A stretch of 64,000 nt of DNA from DAIDKA01 sp036498905 (GTDB lineage: Bacteria > Pseudomonadota > Gammaproteobacteria > Steroidobacterales > Steroidobacteraceae): NCBI GenBank assembly GCA_036498905.1, contig DASYER010000126.1, positions 1 through 64,000 on the forward strand. The letters run 5' to 3'. Made by a program: the position numbers and the translations under genes. Positions 18,385-26,718 of this stretch are shown piece after piece. The notes below the pieces were generated by a model. The model saw nothing but the letters and a program-made list of their open reading frames with translations. It did no database searches and had not been told where the DNA came from. The stretch's first letter is position 1. The number at the start of each line of letters is the position of its first letter.

Positions 18385-19278
18385 ATGTCAAAGAGTAAGG
18401 TGTTCATTTCCCTACTGGCATTTTCTGCGGCCCTCACCCAGGTGCATGCCCAAACACCGCAGCCGGATCACGGCTCCGCCCGGCAGGTTGCGCCACGGGT
18501 AACCTGCACCCGTGAGTCGCTGCAATCGGCGGTAGACAGTTATCTCGCCGCGCAGAAGGCCGGAGATCGCACCGGGATGGCCTTCGCCGAGAAGGTGAAG
18601 TACCTGGAGAATATGAGCGAGGTCGCGCCGGACAAGGGCATGTGGAACACCGCATTGCCGATTGCCGCCTCACGCAGCTTCCTGGATCCGGTGCGCTGCC
18701 GGACATTCTCGGAATTCGTCGTAACCCAGGGCGCACAGCAGTACGTCATCGGTACACGTCTGAGCGTCGACAACGGCAAGATCACTGCGATTGACAGCCT
18801 CGTCTCCCATAAGGGCGACTGGCTGTTCAATGCTAACTCGTATCTGAAGTATTCGACCAAGGAAGACTGGAGCGCTTTGAAGCCCGGATCCCGCAGTTCG
18901 ATGCAGACCCTGATCAACGTCGCGAACAGTTACCTGGATCTGTTCTCCGACAAATTCGTGAAAACGGCATGGGGCAAGCCCTGTGCGCGACTCGAAGGCG
19001 GCGCGTATACCAATCGCAATGGCGACCCGAATGCGACCTGCGAAGTGGGCATTCCGGCCGGCGTGCTCTACATCGTGAATCGCGACTACGTCGTCGACGA
19101 GGAGCACGGAGTAATCAATGTGTTTTGCCGATTCGGCAACAGCGCCACCGGCATGCCCGATTCACATACGTTCCGTATCGTGAACGGCAAGATCAGAAAT
19201 GTTCACACCATCAGTATCAATCTCACCCCGGGCCGGCCTTCGCCGCAGGCGGATGACAACGGTGCGATCATACGTTGA
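18385..19278 (+). CDS. exported double NTF2-fold protein, paralogue of the 13012 gene
   Basis: 297 residues from ATG 18385 (an in-frame ATG at 18370 is the alternative). A signal peptide ends HAQ. Two NTF2-like halves follow: one beginning CTRESLQSAVDSYLAAQKAGD and ending DNGKITAIDSLV, and one beginning SMQTLINVANSYLDLF with PCARLEGG and ending VNGKIRNVHTISI. Halves, cysteine placement and the C-x-R-x-E-x-G segment match the gene at 13012, with lower overall identity, so duplication around the PQQ/esterase genes is likely. It may bind or isomerise the pathway intermediate; no active site is evident. It is last in the operon and is followed by strong inverted repeats. Confidence 0.75.
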   Translation: MSKSKVFISLLAFSAALTQVHAQTPQPDHGSARQVAPRVTCTRESLQSAVDSYLAAQKAGDRTGMAFAEKVKYLENMSEVAPDKGMWNTALPIAASRSFLDPVRCRTFSEFVVTQGAQQYVIGTRLSVDNGKITAIDSLVSHKGDWLFNANSYLKYSTKEDWSALKPGSRSSMQTLINVANSYLDLFSDKFVKTAWGKPCARLEGGAYTNRNGDPNATCEVGIPAGVLYIVNRDYVVDEEHGVINVFCRFGNSATGMPDSHTFRIVNGKIRNVHTISINLTPGRPSPQADDNGAIIR

Positions 19279-19295
19279 CGCGCCAATCTGGCACC

Positions 19296-19345
19296 GGGGC
19301 GAATTGACCAGCGGACAATCGGTGCCCGCGCAGTCAATTCGCCCC
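19296..19345. repeat. 13-bp inverted repeat downstream of the PQQ/esterase operon
   Basis: GGGGCGAATTGAC (19296-19308) and GTCAATTCGCCCC (19333-19345) are perfectly complementary, with 24 bases between them. Fifteen bases on, the self-complementary octamer CGATATCG occurs twice (19361-19368 and 19373-19380) around TCTT. Together these could form two stem-loops in the RNA or be a protein-binding site before the VOC gene. No T-tract follows. Confidence 0.6.
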
Positions 19346-19491
19346 ATCCCGACTCGTCATCGATATCGTCTTCGATATCGCGTATCCCACACGCGGCGGG
19401 CAGCGCCAATCTAGGCTGGGAAGATTGCGGGACGGTGGCAGATTCATTGCCGCCCAGCACGTCCATGACGGTATTTCAGGAGACGTCAGTC

Positions 19492-19929
19492 ATGCAGAAC
19501 CCGACAGGAATAGACATACAGTTCATCGCAGGATTTGGTCCGATCGTGCGCGACACGACTCAGAGTCGCAGGCTTTACAGCGAAATCCTGGGTATTCGCT
19601 TCAAAGAAGAAAATGGCTCCTACCTCCACACGGAAGCCCTTGAAGGCGCCAAGACCTTTGCACTGTGGCCACTCGCTCAGGCTGCGCAGTCGTGCTTTGG
19701 TAAAGATTCCTGGCCGGACCATGTGCCAGCCCCACAAGCGTGGCTTGAGTTCGACGTTGACAGTGTGCCTGAGGCCACGGCGGCCCTTGAATCGCAAGGT
19801 TATCGAATCCTGGTCAAAAGCAGGAAAGAACCCTGGGGACAAATCGTCAGTCGTTTCATATCCCCGGAAGGATTGCTGGTCGGCATCACCTTCACGCCGG
19901 GCTTGCGGGAAAGCAGGTGGTGCTCATAG
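19492..19929 (+). CDS. VOC (glyoxalase/bleomycin resistance) family protein
   Basis: 145 residues from ATG 19492, which has AGGAGA about nine bases upstream; an in-frame upstream start at 19435 lacks one. Two beta-alpha-beta-beta-beta units are visible: FIAGFGPIVRDTTQSRRLYSEILGIRF and AWLEFDVDSVPEATAALESQGYRILV, ending GQIVSRFISPEGLLVGITFTP. Only some of the usual metal ligands (His, Glu) can be seen, so it may be a binding protein, epimerase or dioxygenase rather than a glyoxalase. It is on the same strand as the PQQ operon but separated by inverted repeats, so probably a separate unit. Confidence 0.8.
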   Translation: MQNPTGIDIQFIAGFGPIVRDTTQSRRLYSEILGIRFKEENGSYLHTEALEGAKTFALWPLAQAAQSCFGKDSWPDHVPAPQAWLEFDVDSVPEATAALESQGYRILVKSRKEPWGQIVSRFISPEGLLVGITFTPGLRESRWCS

Positions 19930-20091
19930 CCGGAATCAGGCGCTGCCAGACCCCAGCCAGAGACTGCCGGTGCTGGCAGGTCTAGCCTGACGGCCCAGCG
20001 CGGACTAACCTTAGCGCAGGTCGCACTCACCGTCAGGTGCGAATAATCGATTCTGTGGCTTGCCCTGCGGCCAGCCGCGCGAGGATTTGAC

Positions 20092-22209
20092 ATGAATTTC
20101 ACACTCCGTCTCACTGCATTGCTGCTGATGAGCGGCTATGCCGCCAGCCCGCTTCTCGCCCAGACCACCGCCAACCCCTTCGCGGCCGCGAGCACCCTCC
20201 CCTTCCACGCCCCGCGCTTCGACATCATCAAGGATGCTGACTACCAGCCCGCCTTCGACGAAGCCATGAAACAGCAGTTGGCCGAAGTCGATGCGATTGC
20301 GAACAATCCTGCGGCACCGACCTTCGACAACACCATCGTCGCTCTGGAAAGGTCGGGCCGCATGCTGGACCGTGTCAGTGAGACTTTCTTTGCGGTGGTG
20401 CAGGCCAATGCCAATGCCGACCTCACCAAGGTGCAGACGACAGAGGCGCCGAAGCTCGCCGCACAACAGGATGCGATCGATCTGAATCCCAAGCTGTTTG
20501 CCCGCGTCAAGGCCGTCCATGACGATGGTGCAAAGCTGAAGCTTGATTCCGAATCGCGGCAGCTGCTCACGACGACCTATGATCACTTCGTGCATGCCGG
20601 CGCAAATCTGTCGGACCACGACAAGTCGCGGATGATGCAGATCAACAAGGAGCTTGCCGCACTATCGACCTCGTTCCGGCAGAAACTGATCGCGGGCACC
20701 AAGGCGGGCATGTTGGTAGTGGATAACAAGGCGGCGTTGGCCGGCCTGTCCGATGCTGCCCTCGCCAATGCCGCGGATGCGGCCGCGCAGCGCAGTCTGG
20801 CGGGCAAATGGGCGATCCCGTTGCAGAACACGACTCAACAGCCTGCGCTCACCGATTTGAGCGTGCGCGCCACCCGCGAAACTCTGTTCAACAACCGCTG
20901 GAATGCGACCGAACGAGGCGATGCCAACGACACACGCCTCGTCATCGCACGCATGGCGCAGCTGCGTGCCGAAAAAGCCAAGCTGCTGGGTTACTCCAAC
21001 TATGCGGCCTACGTACTCTACGACCAGATGGCCAAGACGCCTGAGGCGGTCTTGAATTTCCTTGGCCAGTTGGTGGCGCCCACGGCCGCGAAGGCCGCCG
21101 CGGAGGCCAAGCTGGTCCAGGCCGCCATCGACAAGGACGGAGCGCATTTCGAGCTGAAGCCTTGGGACTGGCAGCGCTACGCGGCCCAGGTGCAGAAGGA
21201 ACGCTACGATCTGGACGAGAACGAATTGAAGCCGTATTTCGAATTGCATACTGTTCTGGAAAAGGGCGTGTTCTACGCCGCCGAGCAACTCTACGGCATC
21301 AGCTTCAAGCGTCGCGCGGACATTCCGGTCTATCAACCGGACGTGATGGTGTATGAGGTGTTCGACAAGGACCGCTCATCGCTCGGCCTGCTGTATTTTG
21401 ACTACTTCAAGCGCGACAATAAGGAGGGCGGCGCCTGGATGGGCAACTTCCTTGATCAATCGCACCTGCTGGGCACGAAGCCGGTGATTTACAACGTCGC
21501 CAACTTCACCAAGCCGGCGCCGGGTCAGCCCGCACTCATCAGTTTCGATGACGTGACCACGATGTTTCACGAATTCGGCCATGCCCTGCACGGCCTGTTC
21601 GGCAATCAGAAGTACGGGTCTTTATCGGGCGCCAATGTGGCGCGCGACTTTGTCGAGTTCCCTTCCCAGTTCAACGAACACTGGGCTTTGTACCCTGCCG
21701 TGCTGAAGCACTACGCCATCAACCACACGACCGGCCAGGTGATCCCGGACGCGCTGGTTGCGAAAATCAAGAAGGCACAGACCTGGGGACAGGGCTATCA
21801 GCTGGGTGAGTTGCTGGCAGCCTCGGAGCTGGACATGAAGTGGCACATGTTGCCGATGTCGGCGACCCCTCAGGACGTCGATTCCTTCGAAGCCAGCGCC
21901 CTGAAGCAGACCCACACGGACTTCGTCAACGTACCGCCCCGATACCGTTCCAGTTACTTCCTGCACATTTGGGGCAACGATTACGCTGCCGGCTACTACG
22001 CCTATCAGTGGACGGTCATGCTCGATGATGACGCGTTCGCCTGGTTTACGGCACACGGTGGGCTCACGCGAGCCAATGGCCAGCGCTTCCGCGACCTGAT
22101 CCTCTCACGCGGCCATAGCGAGGACTACGGCCCGATGTTCCGCGGCTTCTATGGCAAGGATCCGGACATAGGCCCGATGCTGGAACATCGCGGCCTGACT
22201 CTGCACTGA
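20092..22209 (+). CDS. M3 family zinc oligopeptidase (Dcp-like), exported
   Basis: 705 residues; GAGGA lies six bases before the ATG. A signal peptide (MNFTLRLTALLLMSGYAASPLLAQ) sends it to the periplasm, unlike cytoplasmic Dcp/PrlC. The mature enzyme has the thimet-oligopeptidase fold with the zinc motif H493-E-F-G-H497 (MFHEFGHALHGLFG) and the distal glutamate region FVEFPSQFNEHW, then the conserved YRSSYFLHIWGNDYAAGYYAYQWTVMLDDDAF. It removes dipeptides or cleaves short peptides. The length and the conserved end (MLEHRGL) match peptidyl-dipeptidase Dcp. It stands alone; its 3' end is 35 bases from the convergent regulator at 22245. Confidence 0.93.
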   Translation: MNFTLRLTALLLMSGYAASPLLAQTTANPFAAASTLPFHAPRFDIIKDADYQPAFDEAMKQQLAEVDAIANNPAAPTFDNTIVALERSGRMLDRVSETFFAVVQANANADLTKVQTTEAPKLAAQQDAIDLNPKLFARVKAVHDDGAKLKLDSESRQLLTTTYDHFVHAGANLSDHDKSRMMQINKELAALSTSFRQKLIAGTKAGMLVVDNKAALAGLSDAALANAADAAAQRSLAGKWAIPLQNTTQQPALTDLSVRATRETLFNNRWNATERGDANDTRLVIARMAQLRAEKAKLLGYSNYAAYVLYDQMAKTPEAVLNFLGQLVAPTAAKAAAEAKLVQAAIDKDGAHFELKPWDWQRYAAQVQKERYDLDENELKPYFELHTVLEKGVFYAAEQLYGISFKRRADIPVYQPDVMVYEVFDKDRSSLGLLYFDYFKRDNKEGGAWMGNFLDQSHLLGTKPVIYNVANFTKPAPGQPALISFDDVTTMFHEFGHALHGLFGNQKYGSLSGANVARDFVEFPSQFNEHWALYPAVLKHYAINHTTGQVIPDALVAKIKKAQTWGQGYQLGELLAASELDMKWHMLPMSATPQDVDSFEASALKQTHTDFVNVPPRYRSSYFLHIWGNDYAAGYYAYQWTVMLDDDAFAWFTAHGGLTRANGQRFRDLILSRGHSEDYGPMFRGFYGKDPDIGPMLEHRGLTLH

Positions 22210-22244
22210 GGCGCGCGCACGAACTGGCGAGCTCATTTGGCGCG

Positions 22245-23429
22245 TCAACGGGGCGTCGTGCGGCGCCACCAGGGCAATACGTCCTCTATGACGAGCACGC
22301 CCCCGGGGCACTGTGGAGGCCGATAGCCCGGCAGATCAGCCAAAATTCCGCGCCACCGAGGTCCGGCGAGAATCTCGCGCAGACGATTGACGGCCTGATG
22401 ATTGATATTGGTCGCAAGACAGGCAAGAAAATAATTCTCTTCAACCAAAGGCACGAAGTGCAGGCCGAATTGCAAAGCGGCGGCCTCGATGCCCACGCCG
22501 GCGTCAACCACTCCACTGGCCACGCATAGCGCGACGGCAACATGGGTATTCTCAATATGTTCGACGTCGCCCAGCACGCTACCCGGCTCCAAGGCGTGCT
22601 GATGAAAAAGATGATCGACGAGCATGCGGGTGCCCGATCCGGGCTGGCGATTCACGAAGCGCAATCGATGCCGCACCAGGTCCGGAAATTCGCGAATGAG
22701 CGTTGCATGCTCCTTGCGCACCATCAGTCCCTGCGTTCGCCTGGAGCAGGCGATCAGCTTGTGGACCTTGGGCTTGAGCCAGGGCTTTAGTGCTTTGGCA
22801 AAGATCGGCGCCCCACCTGACAAGGCCGGAACGTGGAAACCTGCCATGAGACACTGCTGGTCATTGAGCGCCCGCAACGCGTCGACGCTGCCCTGGAAGC
22901 CGATATTCAGATGCAGGTTTACGGCCCGGGCGACGTGCTGCTGCAGAATGGGGAGCGCGAGGTCGTGGCTGGCCCGAACGGTGAGCAACTGGTAACGCTC
23001 ATCCCGCGCATCGATGAGGACCCGCTCCAGGTCGGAGCGCAAGGCCTCGATATGCGGCTGCATTCTGATTCGGGCCCGGCGCTCTGCCCAGGCAAGCCGT
23101 TGCGCGAACTCAGTCGGGCGTGCCTTTCTGCCCTGCGACCACAGGACCAGGGGCTCTCCGAGAATCGTCTCCCACTTGCGCAGCGCATCCCACACATGAC
23201 GGTACGAGGCATTCAACAGCTTTGCGGCATGTCGTATGGAACCGCCTTCCGTGAGCGCCGCGAGTAGTTCGAACAATGCATTGCCCAACTCGGCACCGCA
23301 CTGCTCGCCTGGTTCAAACGCGTATCGAAGGTGCAGGCCGAGTTCCCCTCGCGCCACCGGCCCCTTGTGCGCGCGGGATGGCACCAGCGCCCCCGATTCT
23401 GCCCTTTTCACTATTTTTCCGGGATCCAC
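22245..23429 (-). CDS. ModE-like winged-helix regulator fused to a PBP-like effector domain
   Basis: 394 residues. The N-terminal LysR/ModE-type helix-turn-helix (about 45-110: LFELLAALTEGGSIRHAAKLLNASYRHVWDALRKWE, then GEPLVLWSQGRKARPTEFAQ) is joined to a periplasmic-binding-protein-like domain (about 140-370; FVNRQPGSGTRMLVDHLF, HVAVALCVASGVVDAGVGIEAAA, FVPLVEENYFLACL) of the PF12727 type. Such one-component regulators are linked to molybdate/tungstate or to molybdoenzymes such as formate dehydrogenase. It follows the TonB receptor on the same strand with 52 bases between them and may be co-transcribed, so the receptor could be its target. Effector identity is inferred from the family only. 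Confidence 0.82.
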   Translation of the reverse strand: MDPGKIVKRAESGALVPSRAHKGPVARGELGLHLRYAFEPGEQCGAELGNALFELLAALTEGGSIRHAAKLLNASYRHVWDALRKWETILGEPLVLWSQGRKARPTEFAQRLAWAERRARIRMQPHIEALRSDLERVLIDARDERYQLLTVRASHDLALPILQQHVARAVNLHLNIGFQGSVDALRALNDQQCLMAGFHVPALSGGAPIFAKALKPWLKPKVHKLIACSRRTQGLMVRKEHATLIREFPDLVRHRLRFVNRQPGSGTRMLVDHLFHQHALEPGSVLGDVEHIENTHVAVALCVASGVVDAGVGIEAAALQFGLHFVPLVEENYFLACLATNINHQAVNRLREILAGPRWRGILADLPGYRPPQCPGGVLVIEDVLPWWRRTTPR

Positions 23430-23481
23430 CCATCTAATGTATCGCGTTCGGCGCCGCTACACAGCTGTGCCCTTGGCCACC

Positions 23482-25644
23482 TCAGAACTTGACGGTCACC
23501 GAGGCCTGCAGCGTACGCGGCGCCCCGATATGGGCCACGATATTGCCGGTATTGGCGCCGGTCAGATTACTCGGCCCAATGGTGGACCAATAGTGCCGGT
23601 CGGTCACATTGTCCACTGCCAGACGCCAGGCGACCGGCGTGCCCCACATCTTCAACGTATAGCGACCGCCGATGTCGAACAGGTTGTATCCTGCCGCCTC
23701 GAACTGATTGATGTCATCGCCGGGGCGCGGCCCCGAGAACTGGTAGTCGAAGGTCGCGACCAACCCGGGAAGCGCAGGCACGTGGTACTCGAGCAGCATG
23801 TTGCCTTTCACCTTCGGTGTGCCCACGTACAACTTGTCATTGGTCGAGGGGAGCGGGGTGTTCTGCAACGTCGAATTTAGCAGCGTGACGCCGCCGTACA
23901 TCGTCAGCCCGTCGAACAGTGCACCGACCGCGGACAGCTCCAGCCCCTTGTTGATCTGGTCGCCACTGATCTCAAACGTGTTGTCGAGCGTGTTGATGTT
24001 GGCGAACGGACGCTCAATCCGGAACAGCGCGGCCGTGAAATTGATCTTCTCGAAGTCGGTCTTGTACCCGACCTCGTACTCCTTGCTGCGGTAAGGAGGC
24101 AGGCTCGAACCCGCATTGAGCGTACCCGCGGGAGCAAGGTCGCCGGGTTGCAGGCTGCTGGCGTAGGTCGCGTACACGGACATGTTCGCGGCCGGCTTGA
24201 AGATGATGCTGCCCGTCGGACTGATGCCGTGGTTGCTGTACTGCGTGGTCTGCACGCTCTTGTTGTTGAAGTTGGTGGTATGGAACCAGTCCTGGCTCGC
24301 GCCCACGCGCACCAGCCAGTAGTCGTTGAACTTCAGCGTGTCACCGATGTTGAAACCCTGCTGATAAGCGTCCGAGGAGTCATAGATGCGGCTCGAGCTC
24401 ACATTCGGTGGACCAGCCGCAGGCTCCGGGTAAACCACGGGCGCATTGATGCTGGCCGTACCGAGCAGCAGGCTGGCAGGCGCGGCGGCCGTGATGATGC
24501 CGTACGAGGCCGCCCGGTAACCGGCCGAACCGATGGTCAGGTCGTGCCCGATACCGCCGGTGTCAAAGCTGCCGTTGAGGTACGCCGTATCGCTGGTGAT
24601 CGCAAAACGCGGCGCAAAGCCGGCGCCGAATGAGGTGGTGTAGGCGCCGGCGTTAGACGTGAGGTTGTTCACGGCCGTATTGATGTTGCGCTGGACGGTC
24701 TGGTTCAGGATGCCGGCCACGAGGTGCCAGTTGGCACCGAAGTCCTGCTTGAGGCGCGCCGAGCCGATGAAAGTGCGCAGGTAGACGCCGGCATACGGCT
24801 GGCCGATGCCGACCCGCTGCGGATCCGGCGCCGGCGGCAGCAGGATCTTCTCCGAATAGGTGAACCAGCCGGGATAACCGCTGACGTCCAGGACGTTGTC
24901 GCTGTAGTTCAGTTCCAGCACGGTGTGCTCCCACGGGTGCACGTCTATCCCCAGGTCCGCCAGCGTGCGGCGCTCATGGCTTTCATCCACATAGCCGCTG
25001 CCACTGCCGTACAGCGCGTTGAACCGATAGCTGATGATGCCGTTGGGATCAAGGCGGCCGCCAAGGTCCACCTTCGCCGTGCCGAGGCTGTCACTGCTGT
25101 ACGTCGCCGTGGCCTCACGCAGATCGTAGTCGGTGGGGCGCTTGGTGATCATGTTGAACATGCCGGAGGGTGGCGCAGGGCCGTACAGCGAGGCCGACAC
25201 TCCGCTGATGACCTCGATCTGGTCGAACTGCTCCATTGCGGTGGTGCCGGTGAAGAACACCGTCATGCCGTCAATCTTGGTGTTCTGGAAGTTGCCACCC
25301 TGCATACCGCGCGTCATGGGCCGCAGGATGTCCGGACCCTGCTGCTCCTGGAAGGACACCAGCGGCATGTACTTGGACACTTCCTTGAAATCGACCGCCT
25401 GCGTGTTCTCGATCAGGTCCGAGGGCAACACCGAGACCGAGTACGGTACGTTGACGATGGGTGTCGTGCCCAGTGGACCGATTGAATCGAGGACGTTGAC
25501 CCGATAGTCGCCTTTGTCGCGGGAAGTCTGGATCACGATCTCTTGGTCAGGAGCCGTGGCCGCGGTACCCGCATCGGCCGCATGGGCCACCCCTTGCGCC
25601 GCCAGCGGCATGAGCGGTACGAACACCAGGTAATACTTGTTCAT
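23482..25644 (-). CDS. TonB-dependent siderophore-type receptor
   Basis: 720 residues: signal peptide (to about AHA-ADA), a plug domain (about 45-165; NVPYSVSVLPSDLIENTQAVDF, RGMQGGNFQNTKIDGM, IEVISGVSASLYGPAPPSGMFNMITKRP) and a 22-strand barrel that ends in the usual aromatic residue (LQASVTVKF). The family signature places it among siderophore receptors (PF07715 plus PF00593, TIGR01783-like). It imports a chelated metal or another ligand across the outer membrane, powered by TonB. No N-terminal signalling domain is seen. The regulator directly downstream is of the molybdate-linked kind, so a ligand other than ferric siderophore is possible. Confidence 0.92.
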   Translation of the reverse strand: MNKYYLVFVPLMPLAAQGVAHAADAGTAATAPDQEIVIQTSRDKGDYRVNVLDSIGPLGTTPIVNVPYSVSVLPSDLIENTQAVDFKEVSKYMPLVSFQEQQGPDILRPMTRGMQGGNFQNTKIDGMTVFFTGTTAMEQFDQIEVISGVSASLYGPAPPSGMFNMITKRPTDYDLREATATYSSDSLGTAKVDLGGRLDPNGIISYRFNALYGSGSGYVDESHERRTLADLGIDVHPWEHTVLELNYSDNVLDVSGYPGWFTYSEKILLPPAPDPQRVGIGQPYAGVYLRTFIGSARLKQDFGANWHLVAGILNQTVQRNINTAVNNLTSNAGAYTTSFGAGFAPRFAITSDTAYLNGSFDTGGIGHDLTIGSAGYRAASYGIITAAAPASLLLGTASINAPVVYPEPAAGPPNVSSSRIYDSSDAYQQGFNIGDTLKFNDYWLVRVGASQDWFHTTNFNNKSVQTTQYSNHGISPTGSIIFKPAANMSVYATYASSLQPGDLAPAGTLNAGSSLPPYRSKEYEVGYKTDFEKINFTAALFRIERPFANINTLDNTFEISGDQINKGLELSAVGALFDGLTMYGGVTLLNSTLQNTPLPSTNDKLYVGTPKVKGNMLLEYHVPALPGLVATFDYQFSGPRPGDDINQFEAAGYNLFDIGGRYTLKMWGTPVAWRLAVDNVTDRHYWSTIGPSNLTGANTGNIVAHIGAPRTLQASVTVKF

Positions 25645-25745
25645 GATTTGTCTTCACGCGGCCGCCCTTGAATGCGCGCGAAAACTAGCATGAGAGCCCT
25701 GCGCTAACGATATGAACGCGAACGCATAAGTTGCCGAAAGCTGCG

Positions 25746-26408
25746 CTAGCCGGCAGGGCGGCCGGGCTGCGCACTGGGCCTCAGCAGCCAGACATTCTCC
25801 ATCGCCGCGCATTTGCCCTTGAGGCCGCCCGAAATTTCACTGCTGCCGAGGCTCTGCAGATCGTAGATGCCCTGATACACGAGCGCGACCTCAGCGCCGT
25901 CGACGGAAAACGGCGGTCCCGCCAACAATGTCTGCTCGTAGGTGATGCAGACGAGCAGCTGCTGCGCGCGGCCTGTGATTTGCGCCAGGTGTCTGGCATA
26001 GCGGGCGCGCAGCAACTCGGGCAGCGCGATCAGCGCGGCTCTGTCATAGATGGCATCGACATCACCCAGCACGTCGCGGGACAGATCGAAGATATCGCCC
26101 TGGTAGATGTCGAGGTCCGGGGCACTGTACCGGGTGAGCTTGCCGAGGGGCGTGGTGTGGGGCTTCACGCCAAGTTCCGCGAACAACTGTTCGACGGCAA
26201 TCTCGCTCAATTCGGCCCCGGCAACCCGCAGGCCGTGGGACAACAGCCAATGGATGTCACGGGTCTTGCCGCAAAGAGGCACGAATATGCGACCCGCCGG
26301 CGATGTGTGCAGACTGTCAAAATGCGCGACGAGCAGCGGATTGACCTGCGCCTCGTGAAAGGCGATTTGGTTTCGCTGCCACTTGTCATGCCAGAATGGT
26401 GCGTCCAC
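25746..26408 (-). CDS. tpm: thiopurine S-methyltransferase
   Basis: 220 residues, normal for the bacterial enzyme. Family marks run throughout: MDAPFWHDKWQRNQIAFHE at the N-terminus, the SAM-binding segment RIFVPLCGKTRDIHWLLSHG, GAELSEIAVEQLF, YQGDIFDL and DAIYDRAALIALPELLRARYARHL. It transfers a methyl group from SAM to sulfur, selenium or tellurium compounds in the cytoplasm; bacterial members can confer tellurite or selenite tolerance. It is monocistronic in appearance, upstream of the TonB receptor by 101 bases on the same strand. Confidence 0.93.
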   Translation of the reverse strand: MDAPFWHDKWQRNQIAFHEAQVNPLLVAHFDSLHTSPAGRIFVPLCGKTRDIHWLLSHGLRVAGAELSEIAVEQLFAELGVKPHTTPLGKLTRYSAPDLDIYQGDIFDLSRDVLGDVDAIYDRAALIALPELLRARYARHLAQITGRAQQLLVCITYEQTLLAGPPFSVDGAEVALVYQGIYDLQSLGSSEISGGLKGKCAAMENVWLLRPSAQPGRPAG

Positions 26409-26661
26409 GCCTATGAGTCCTCGTATTGCGAACCGTGAAGCGAACTGTGATTGAAGACATTATGAATCCGCTTCATGTGTAACATAGCTTTTATTTTTCA
26501 ATAGCTTAGAGCAGAATTTATCGATTCCGGCCAGACCTGGGTCCCGGTCGGGCCCGGCCCGTCTCCGCCGCGAATCAGAAGGGGATAATGCCGAATCGTC
26601 GGTGGAAAGGCAGGGAGCCACAGGCTAGATTTCCAGCCTGAATCTGTAGGAGGAACGATAG
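26409..26661. promoter_or_regulatory. intergenic region with an A+T-rich segment
   Basis: Divergent gap between tpm and the leader ORF at 26662. The segment 26445-26525 is strikingly A+T-rich and contains TTTTATTTTTCAATAG, suggesting promoters in either direction. The remainder (26530-26645) is GC-rich and I see no gene in it. Confidence 0.4.
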
Positions 26662-26718
26662 GTGGTTCAGGCCGAAACCAATGCCAAGCTGACGACTTCC
26701 CAGGATAGCGCTTCTTGA
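26662..26718 (+). CDS. candidate 18-residue leader peptide
   Basis: GTG at 26662 is preceded by a near-perfect AGGAGGA (26648-26654) seven bases away, the best ribosome site in the vicinity. The frame reads MVQAETNAKLTTSQDSAS and stops at TGA 26716-26718, which overlaps the TTG start of the next gene (TTGA). This looks like translational coupling: ribosomes finishing the short peptide would restart on the weak TTG. The alternative is that a one-base frameshift has split a longer N-terminus of the downstream protein. Confidence 0.45.
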   Translation: MVQAETNAKLTTSQDSAS

